Source: Smittium culicis (Eukaryota; Kickxellomycota; Harpellomycetes; Harpellales; Legeriomycetaceae). From it: a stretch of 19,296 bases of DNA. The stretch lies in the NCBI GenBank assembly GCA_001970855.1, contig LSSN01001421.1:1-19296 (forward strand), in the 5' to 3' direction. The notes under the pieces are model-generated. The model had not been told where the DNA came from and made no database searches. It saw only the letters and a list, made by a program, of their open reading frames with translations. Shown here piece by piece: positions 11,637 through 19,296 of this stretch (position 1 is its first letter; every line of letters begins with the position of its first letter). The position numbers and the translations under genes were made by a program.

Positions 11637-11764
11637 AAAAATATTTGAAAAATATTTAAAAAGTAAAAAAAGATAATAAAAATAAATTTTCAACCGACTC
11701 ATCTCCGCCTCTCTAGCAGATCCATACGCATTGGGAATTGGTTCTAGGTATAAATTTAATATCA
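11637..11764 (-). pseudogene. Exon-like island (minus strand reading)
   Basis: A minus-strand frame contains LEPIPNAYGSAREAEMSRLK before turning hydrophobic in A/T-rich sequence; a TAG that could serve as an acceptor directly precedes the Asn/Pro codons in another phase. The opposite strand also has an open stretch (RLISASLADPYALGIGS) ending at a GTATAA that could be a donor. Both readings look protein-like; no family is recognised. Confidence 0.2.
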
Positions 11765-12085
11765 ATTAACTGAAATAATTAATTATTGAGGCTGAAAAGC
11801 TAAAATTTATATTGATTTATTCAAACAATTATTTAATCAAAAAAAATTTTACTCTAATTATAATTTTACAAACAATGAATTTGCATTATAAAAAAATTAG
11901 ATTATAGTAACTACTATATTAACTCTTTTTTAATTTTTAAATTACCAAGAAACAAAATTTATACTCATATCTGGATTTTTTCAATGTATTAATCTATCTT
12001 TAATATTTATTGACAAGTATGAGTTACATTTGAAAATACAGCTTTATCATTGAGTTTATTTCATTAAAAATTATACAAGCTATAT

Positions 12086-12199
12086 ATGAAGAAGTCAGCT
12101 ACTGCGGCAAAATTCTTCGGCTCTTTTGAGCTTCTGCTCATAGGGCTCATTTTTATATTTGAGGTTGAATTTGGTTATAGATTGACTAATATTCAATAA
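12086..12199 (+). CDS. Candidate 37-residue membrane micro-ORF or exon relic
   Basis: ATG to TAA encodes 37 residues with a charged start (MKKSATAAKF), one hydrophobic segment (about residues 10-26, SFELLLIGLIFIF) and a short polar end. The first 70 nt form a less AT-rich island in the desert. A minus-strand frame across the same bases (MSPMSRSSKEPKNFAAVADF) is also protein-like, so the strand is unresolved. The segment holds small inverted repeats (GCTC-TTTT-GAGC, GAGC-TTCT-GCTC). Real translation is unproven. Confidence 0.15.
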   Translation: MKKSATAAKFFGSFELLLIGLIFIFEVEFGYRLTNIQ

Positions 12200-12428
12200 A
12201 AAAATAAAGATAGTTTAAAATTTGATAAATTATATATTTAAATATGAAAAGCGATGATTTTATTGATAGAATGTATATCAAAAAAATTAAAGTTATTAAA
12301 TGAAATACTAAATTTGTCTGCTTAGCCTTATTTCCGAATTTTCGTTCGACTTTTCCTATTCTTTGGTGATTTTTCTTTGTCGTTTAACGGCGGAATTTAA
12401 ACTTTTCTGGTTTCATTCCAAGTTTTGA
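12186..12428 (-). pseudogene. Lys/Arg-rich coding-like relic
   Basis: Read on the minus strand from 12428, a frame gives KLGMKPEKFKFRR, a TAA at 12386-12384, then TTKKNHQRIGKVERKFGNKA and about 45 further codons before TAG at 12188-12186. The basic N-terminal half looks like a ribosomal, nucleic-acid-binding or transposon protein; the later half is low-complexity and hydrophobic. The single stop could come from a CAA-to-TAA change. The family is not recognised. Confidence 0.22.
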
Positions 12429-13396
12429 AGTATGAATTTTGTAATAGTTAGTATTAAAATTATATTTCATTAAGGTATTAATTAGTGTGTTTCATTAAAC
12501 CATTAATTTTAGTTTGAAATCATTATTGCAATCATTAAAGCTAAATTTAAAAGATTAATTCCAGAAGCTACCATATGAAACAAAAGTATAGAATCAGTTT
12601 TCAAAATGAATTCTTTGGCTTGATCTACGCTTCAACATGTATTTAAATATTTAATAATATATATTTATAATTTTAAACTCAGATTCTCTTTGCGATAAAT
12701 ACAAAACGTTCAATTTTTTTTACTTTAAACAAATATCATCTAATTTGTGGCATGAGTGAAATACTTTTTCGTAAAAAATCAAAAACATATAAAGATATAT
12801 GAAATTGTTGTTTTATTGAAAAATGTTTTTTTTTGTTTGCAATTTCAATCATAAAAAATATTTTCACCAAGTTAGCAATAGTATAAATTTTAAGAATAAA
12901 TGTATTCTTACCAACAAGCTTTTAGGGAATCTATTAAAAATATTTTTTCTATGTAAAAGAAAATTTTTATGATTAAATATGATGTTTAACAGTTTTATTA
13001 AAAAAAGCAATAAAATTGCTAATATTATTCGCAATATTTTCCCTTATCTTAAAAATTAATAGTTTTATAACAACTATTAATAATTGACAGTAGTAAACGT
13101 TTTTTTAGTAACTTTATAGTATTTTCAAAAAATATATTGTGCTAAAACGATTTGAAAAAATTCAAACTAGAATGCAGTAAATTGAATTTAATTTCTATTA
13201 TCAAGGCTCCTTATTCTGAATGCTATATGCAAGATACTTACATTTCATATCGATTTTTAGCTTTTCACTTTTGATAATAAAGATAAATTTTGATCAATAT
13301 ATAATTAAGAAACTTTTTTTTAGCTATAAAAAAGAAAACAGCTAATAATAACAATATTAGTAAACGGAGTCAATACAAATTAAACAAAATAGCAAA

Positions 13397-13402
13397 TTTA
13401 TT
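13397..13402 (-). terminator. Candidate poly(A) signal of SEC3
   Basis: The minus strand has AATAAA about 200 nt beyond the TAG stop, after a 3' UTR that is less AT-rich than the desert beyond it (13440-13602). This is a plausible 3' end, with the same caution about chance hexamers in AT-rich DNA. Confidence 0.35.
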
Positions 13403-13602
13403 TTAACCAAGTTTAGAATAAGTTAAAATGGTAAATGTAATTGTAACCATACCTAGATTCACATAAAAAAATAGTATTAGTGATGGCGGTTTAATAGTGA
13501 TTGTATAAAAAAAAAGTTTTAATTGGCGAGCCGAAGCTATAAAAAATATGCGGCGTGATTTTTTACGCAGTTGGTATTTAGGCTTTTACGTGTAGGGTTT
13601 AA

Positions 13603-16600
13603 CTAGGAGCGGTGGCTTTCATTGATCCACGATAACAAATCAGACTGCTTAAAGTCGAATGAGACTCCAGAGTCGTTGTAGACACTAGAAAGGACTTGGT
13701 TAAAATTCAAAAAGATCTTAAGCAGTTCTTCGCGAATATCATACCAAACAGATTTAAATATGGAGTTTGTTGAAAAACTGCCCACACCAAAGTGCTTATC
13801 AACACGCTTATAAAGTTGTTTGATTAATTCACGCATTTCTTTAGAGTTGAAGCTTGAGAGCATACGTCGAGTGGCTGCTCGGTTATATGTGGACGGAAAT
13901 TGCTCAGCAGCAGATTTGTTTTTTTGGTTTGAGTCAATTTCTTTTAATCCCGAAAAGAAGTCTAGCAGTTTAGCCATCATTCTTCGAATTACGATATTTA
14001 CGTACTGGGATTGTAATTTTGTAACAAGTTGTGACGACGAATTCAAAAATTGTTTAACCAAAACTAGGTTAGCTCCGGATAACTCTGGTTTATCATTGGA
14101 TGCTTTTGAGTTAGAAGGGGGTGAGTTTGATTTAAGTTTAGATGCTAGGTCAATACTCGAAGCTTTAAGACCATCTCTTAAAATAGAAACATTTGAAAGC
14201 GAAATTACTAAAGCGTTTACATAATCCTTTTGTTCTTCTATATCCATCCCAGGAGCTAGGTTCTTTGCATCAGAAACAATACCGTTAAACAGATCCAGTA
14301 TTTTTTGGCCTAGTTTTAAGTTTAATTGATCAGCGAGAGATTTAGCAGACCCGCGGTTATTTTCAGTCAAGATTTCCATATGTATTAGAAAATGAGGGAA
14401 AATTTTAACAGATGGATGTATTCCTGTTCTTTTTTTAGTAGAAATTTTTATATCATCTAAATACGAAATTTGAGCTTGAGAAAATTGGTTGAAGATGCCT
14501 GTTAGTTTTAATTTTGCAGAGTTTAAAATTCTCTGGGCGAACTCTAAATCAGATCCTTTGCACTGTTCTAAATTTTGTTCAACTGTAGAAAGCATACCGA
14601 GTGATTGTGATGGATCAAATCTAGTACCCATATCAATCATGCTATCTATATTTGCCTTTAAGTTACCAAACAGTAAATCAAGCATGCTGAAAACTTCCTT
14701 TGAGGCACTTTCTTTGCTATAGTTTAACCTAGGAGTTTCCCAATTACCAACAGGTTCCCACTTGTCTTCGACCCACTCTCTGAAAGTGGGGAAGCCTAAA
14801 GTATCTTTAACCTTCCGTTCTCCTCTAGGATTTTGAGAGGATTCAGAAGCTATTTTTCTAGATGGCGAATAATGGAATAGGTCTGCCATAAAATTTTTTT
14901 CTGAAATTACACTTTGTATAATAGTTTCCAAACCATATTTAAAGGCTAAAGATGGAGACATATCCAATCCAAGGTCTTTATCAGGTAAATTTGATCCTAC
15001 ATTACTTGTTCTGAATGCGCTAGCCTCATTTTCAACCGATGATCTACGTGCTGAGTACGAGAGCCCTGTTGAACTTGAGGCATTAGCAGATGGTGCAATA
15101 AACAAATAGTTCAGATTATTATGGCGTATTCTAAAAAAGAATGAACGACATGAATCAAGTAGGTCATTTCCTTCGCTGTTATAAAGCTTATTCATGTTTT
15201 GTATGTAAATCTAGAAAATAGAGACAAAAAAAACTAAATTTAAATAAAATCTCATGAGCCCAATATAAAAAGTAAAATATGATGATGAAAGAATTGTAAA
15301 AGTTGGAATATAGATTATGTTTAAAGATCAAATTAAGAGTAAAGAATATTAAAGCATAGTTCTTACTGCTTGCAAGTCTTTGTCAGCAGATGGCTTCATT
15401 TCTCTAAGCCAAAGCGTTAAACCACAGTACTTTGCCAAAAATTGATGAACCCGTGCAGGAGAATTTATTTCGTGAATTCCTCTATTTGATGGTTTAGACT
15501 TTTTGCTCAATGACTCTTCAGACTAAGTAAAATGAATAATTAAAGGAAAATAGGATGTCATTAAGAAATTAAATTGGAATTAAAGTTCGAATAACCGCCT
15601 AAAGAGCGTGAATATATCAGGTATAAACAATAAATGGGACCATGAAGGGGAAAAAATTACTTTAAACTGGAACATGACTTTTAGATAATCATAAACTCTA
15701 ACTGAGAAATTTGAGCAGTAGTACTCGTATTTTTTTTTGTTACTTTGGAAAGAACTCATTTCTTCAAGGCCTCCTTCCAAGTTCATGGATAGTTTTGCTT
15801 GTAAGCTTGCAGCTATTTGTTGAATTCGGGAAATTCCATCATAGGTTTCCAGGGTCTCATTAGTTAATAATTGAACTTTATCTTCTGATACAGATATTTT
15901 TCGCTAAATAGAAAGGTACAAATACATTAGAAATAGAAATTAAGGTTTTGATTGGATAGCTAGGGAAATGATAGATATAATTGGCTTCAATATCGACATC
16001 AATAATTTAAAGCTATTACTGAATATCTATTAATAATAAATAAGTAAACAAATAAGGTTAAACATATTAAAAGTCTTACGAGGTAGTTTTCTAGGTCAGC
16101 CAATAATTTTTGTTGGTTAATTTCTTCAATTTTCAAATTTTCGTTTTCCACTTGAATTTGGTGTACATCATCTCCCATAGAATCAAGTTCATCACGATAC
16201 TTTTTCAATAGAATATCGTAAACGTCGAGTTCTTTGATTGATTTTTCAAGTTCAACGATAATAGAAGGTACTTTTTTTTCAGCCTCTAAAACGTCTCTAA
16301 CGTTTTCAGATTCAAGCTTAGAGAGTTCTAAAAGCAGTCGAGACTCTAACTCAGCAGCATCAATATTTGCTTTCCATCCAAAGCTGCCATAAAGTTCATC
16401 AGCGCTAAGCATGAAAGTTTGATCTAACAGCAAATCTTCAGAGGTTGGCTGAAGTTCAAAGTAATCGTCCATCATTAAATCTAATTTAAGAGTATGCAGT
16501 GAGTAATGAAGTAAATAAGCGATGTTGTTGGAAATGAGTACAAAAATTATCATGTTTATAAAAAACCACTAATCAGTAAAAGATAAGTATAAATTTGCGT

Positions 16601-18161
16601 CTACCTTCATTAAGGTCTAAGCCATCATCAGCAAAAGTTAGATCAGTGGTAGACTCGTTTAAAGTAACCTCAGGGGCATTATCAATAGGTTGATGTTTTG
16701 ATTTGTTTAAATTAAGGTTAGAGAAATTCTTTGACAGCTCTTCAGGATCGTTACTGGGAGTTAATATTTTAGGCAAAGTATTCTGAGGTTTAGTTTTTAC
16801 TGGTGTTGAAGGCTCAGAGGGTTTTTTTTGTTCAGGTTTTTTTCTCTCAATTATTTTTTTCTTTTCAGAAGTAGGCAGTGTTTTATTAGTTTCTGGGGGT
16901 CTAGGTGCGATAGTGTTGCGTTTATCTAAAATTTATAATCGTGTTTAATGGTTAATTAATAAAAATTGAACAGATAAATATTGATTAACTATAAATTAAA
17001 AAGAAATAGATTTATCAAAAAGGAACAATTTATATGAGAACAAATTTACTTTTGGAGATCCCAGCTATGTTTATATATTTTGGGGGCCTTGGGGAGTATT
17101 TGTTGCAAAACTAATAAATATTAAATAGGAAAGCAAGCAGATATCAATAAAAATAGAAAAGCGTTAGTAGGGAACGGGTTACGATTGAGGTTGAAAATAA
17201 TTAAAGATGGAGAATAGAAATTGAAAGTTACAGTGACAAGCATTTGAATAAAAGCTTCAGTTTGAACTTCATTGTTTGTGTTGTAGTCATGAGTATTTGA
17301 CATTGTGAGACTAAAAGTTCTTTCCTAAAATCGCAATACCAAAGGAGAATTTTAGAAAAAATAAAAATAGTAGGAAAATCTAAGATTTTTGTAAGAAAAA
17401 AACAAATAGTTATATAAACGATTTTAAAAATTAATTACTGTTTTATATTCAATGGTTTTAATTTCATCAATTCCCCATTGTTTCGATAACGATAAAGAGT
17501 TGGGGGACTGTTTTACGCGATGCAGTCTCAATTTCCTGTTTTTTTTAACTGTAGGGATAAAATAAACGGTTAAGTAAAGAGTCCAATAGGATTTGAAAAA
17601 TTAAAAATAATGAAATTAAAATTGTGAGGTAACTATTAGCTTGGGGCTAGAAATTCTTTTCTTTTGTTTTGTGCAGAAAATGAAATACAGAATAAAAATA
17701 AAGTATTTACCGGTTAAACATAGAATCCAGGCTTTCATTTCGGCTTTGTTGTCAGAAGGATCGCCCTCTCTGACTTCGACTAAATTTAGTAGACGCTCTT
17801 TTTTTGCATTGGAACCAGCTAAATTAAGTTAATTATGTGTTAAAAATAATAAATTCGAAGATTTTTACAAAGCTTTTAAAGAGAAATAGAATGATTTGGA
17901 AGTAATAGTCATATTATCGCTGATAATAATGTATATTAGCATTTTTGTCAATAATTTTAGCTTAATAAATGGAAGTATTAAAAGAATGATGATTAATAAG
18001 CAAGGAAAAGTAGAATATGAACGGAATATATTTTAAATGAGGAAATGGTAAGTACCACTTTTAAGCAAGGCATTAGTTTGAGGATCATCCTCAACACCGA
18101 CGAAGAGCTGTCTTCTTAGCTGGGAGGCCAGATTTTTGGTTCGCTCAACATCAAAAGACAT
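13603..18161 (-). CDS. SEC3: Exocyst complex subunit Sec3 (EXOC1), 10 exons
   Basis: Sec3 marks sites of exocytosis: it binds PI(4,5)P2 and Rho-type GTPases and nucleates the exocyst that tethers secretory vesicles to the plasma membrane. In transcription order the exons are 18161-18056, 17818-17711, 17548-17439, 17324-17232, 17110-17050, 16925-16605, 16480-16080, 15903-15661, 15522-15367 and 15210-13603. They total 3207 nt (1068 residues plus TAG). All nine introns are GT-AG and all phases agree. Residues 36-160 form the PH-like lipid-binding fold, with a basic strand KKNRKLRLHRVK near 73-84. Residues 160-300 are a Lys/Pro/Ser-rich linker. Residues 300-400 hold the family block with GWKANIDAAELESRL and DELDSMGDD, followed by coiled coil. 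The C-terminal rod includes EKNFMADLFH near 637-646. The length lies between human EXOC1 and yeast Sec3. It is convergent with the CHD1 gene. The 61-nt exon 5 and the first exon are the least certain parts. Confidence 0.92.
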
Positions 18162-18420
18162 TGTGAAAAGCTTTAATATAGTAGGGCACGATTATTGCCT
18201 TAGGAGGTACTATATTGTTGGATAATAAAGGTATAACTCTTGGTTGGATAAGATTTTTGATTTCGAAATCGGCTTGTGAATAATTGCGAGTTACTTTTAT
18301 AGATACTTAAGAGTTTTAAGAGCTAAAAGATATTTTGTGTATGTAAAGGAATGTTTTATGGGCAATTAAAACTGCTGCGTTTTAAGGGATTTCTAGATTA
18401 GAGCTTATTTTCAGCTTCCG
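18162..18420 (-). promoter_or_regulatory. SEC3 upstream region and probable leader
   Basis: Reading on the minus strand toward the SEC3 ATG, this segment is pyrimidine-rich (the plus strand is G-rich), matching the composition just before the CHD1 ATG. The skew stops sharply near 18415, suggesting the transcription start lies in this interval. No strong TATA box is evident. Confidence 0.4.
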
Positions 18421-19296
18421 CTTAATTATGCTGGATTGCACTGCCAATAATATCACTTCTCTCTTCCCTATTCCCGATATATTATTTGCTCCTATAAATA
18501 CGCGAAGCCTATTCGCACTATCCTTTTTATTAGGCCTCATTATCTTCGCCTATTGGCCAAATATATTATTAGAACTTTCTATAGTTTGCTGGAGTATTAA
18601 ATTCAAAATAAATATAAACTGCAAACATTTCGTTAGTCCAGTTATTGGCAGAGAAAGAGCCAAAGTACAAATGTCCTCTCAGTTAATAGAATTCAGCAGA
18701 CTGAAGCCACTAAGCACTAATTAGCTATAACTCAAACTGTATAGCAAAATTTTCTATGAAGTATCGAGTTTTGAAAATCTTTCATGTACTCGATTATACT
18801 TGCTTCTTAGCTTTAATTTATTTTGCTATTTTCTGCACATTAAAATATATCATTTTAATTTAAGGATATAAAGGTTGTAATGAAAATTTTATAAAAAAAT
18901 TAGATACATTGGTCAACAAAATGTAATATATCATTATAAATTTATAATAAGGCCTTTAAATATTGTTGTTTTATCATCAACTACTAGAATGGCGCATTCT
19001 GCATAATATTAACTTTGTATTCAAATATAACTCAATTGCATTTATATTCAAAACGAATTTAATACCTAAAGAGTTGCAACTATTGTAACCTGATGATATA
19101 TAAAAATTGAAATCAACTTAATTTAATCAAAAAGTAAAATCTCTTATAACATGGAAAACTACTAAGATCTGATAGTTCGTTATAAACAAATATATATTAA
19201 CACTTAATTGAAGTAAAAAGATCATGGATAGAGGAAAATTAACTAGAAAATTTCGATGTTATTGAGGCCCAAAAATAAACAAGTGAAATAAAACGC
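18421..19296. other. Region beyond the SEC3 promoter
   Basis: From 18421 to about 18725 the plus strand is C-rich and less AT-rich. It carries a 98-codon ATG frame (18428-18724, +) with one hydrophobic stretch (ALSFLLGLIIFAYWPNILL). This may be a small membrane protein, a first exon, or a by-product of the pyrimidine bias; I recognise no family and favour the last. From 18725 to the window end it is AT desert without supported features. Confidence 0.4.

Larger units (their letters stand above)
10776..13602. other. Convergent AT-rich gap between CHD1 and SEC3
   Basis: This 2.8 kb gap separates the two stop codons. The ends hold the 3' UTRs. The middle is mostly A/T sequence with stops in every frame, but short less AT-rich islands stand out near 11030-11075, 11695-11750, 12086-12160 and 12310-12428, plus a weaker one near 12590-12640. 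Such islands could be exons or decayed pieces of a gene or transposon. No tRNA box B or tandem array was seen. Confidence 0.5.

Noticed and set aside
12118..12133. Histone-type 3' stem-loop
   Set aside because: GGCTC-TTTT-GAGC has the right loop size but the 3' arm does not match the conserved stem, and there is no histone gene upstream.
15581..15610. tRNA box B-like GTTCGAATAACC
   Set aside because: No paired acceptor stem, no box A at the right distance, and it lies inside a SEC3 intron.
15580..15786. Continuous minus-strand frame starting MNLEGG as a separate gene
   Set aside because: It is the 3' part of SEC3 exon 8 (15903-15661) plus intron sequence; frame and phase fit the exocyst protein exactly.
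17121..17303. Continuous 60-codon minus-strand frame as a separate gene
   Set aside because: Its first part is exon 4 of SEC3 (17324-17232) and the remainder is intron 4 reading through, so it is not an independent gene.
17985..17995. C/D snoRNA C-box-like ATGATGA in SEC3 intron 1
   Set aside because: It is on the strand opposite the gene, and no D box (CTGA) with a terminal stem lies at a suitable distance.
1..19296. CRISPR array, operon structure or prokaryotic mobile element
   Set aside because: No regularly spaced repeats; both genes are spliced and eukaryotic.

Overview
This window looks like nuclear DNA from an AT-rich eukaryote, most likely an early-diverging fungus. The reasons are two spliced protein genes of fungal type, short GT-AG introns of about 80 to 240 nt, Ser/Asn/Lys-rich low-complexity protein stretches, and long, very AT-rich gaps between genes. 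A zoopagomycete (for example the Harpellales) would fit, but the lineage is a guess. Nothing bacterial or viral was recognised, and no tRNA or rRNA gene was found.

Layout. Bases 1-4615 are gene-poor: a possible clipped 3' gene end at the left edge, then an AT desert with a few decayed coding-like patches, then the promoter and leader of the first gene. Bases 4616-10775 (+) hold a five-exon CHD1-type chromatin remodeller of about 1899 residues, with tandem chromodomains, a SNF2 ATPase, a SANT-SLIDE DNA-binding region and a CHD1 C-terminal helical domain. Bases 10776-13602 are a convergent AT-rich gap with small less AT-rich islands that may be gene or transposon relics. Bases 13603-18161 (-) hold a ten-exon SEC3 (exocyst) gene. 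I assembled it by following the reading frame across nine introns, giving 1068 residues from the N-terminal lipid-binding PH-like fold to the Sec3 C-terminal rod. Bases 18162-19296 are its upstream region.

The two genes are conserved housekeeping genes in convergent orientation. One acts in the nucleus (nucleosome spacing during transcription) and the other at the plasma membrane (vesicle tethering), so there is no sign of a shared pathway. I see no convincing new biological system. The points worth a second look are the strong 5' bias of introns in both genes, an ambiguous splice donor in CHD1, mirror-image strand-composition switches upstream of both genes, and several exon-like relics in the deserts.
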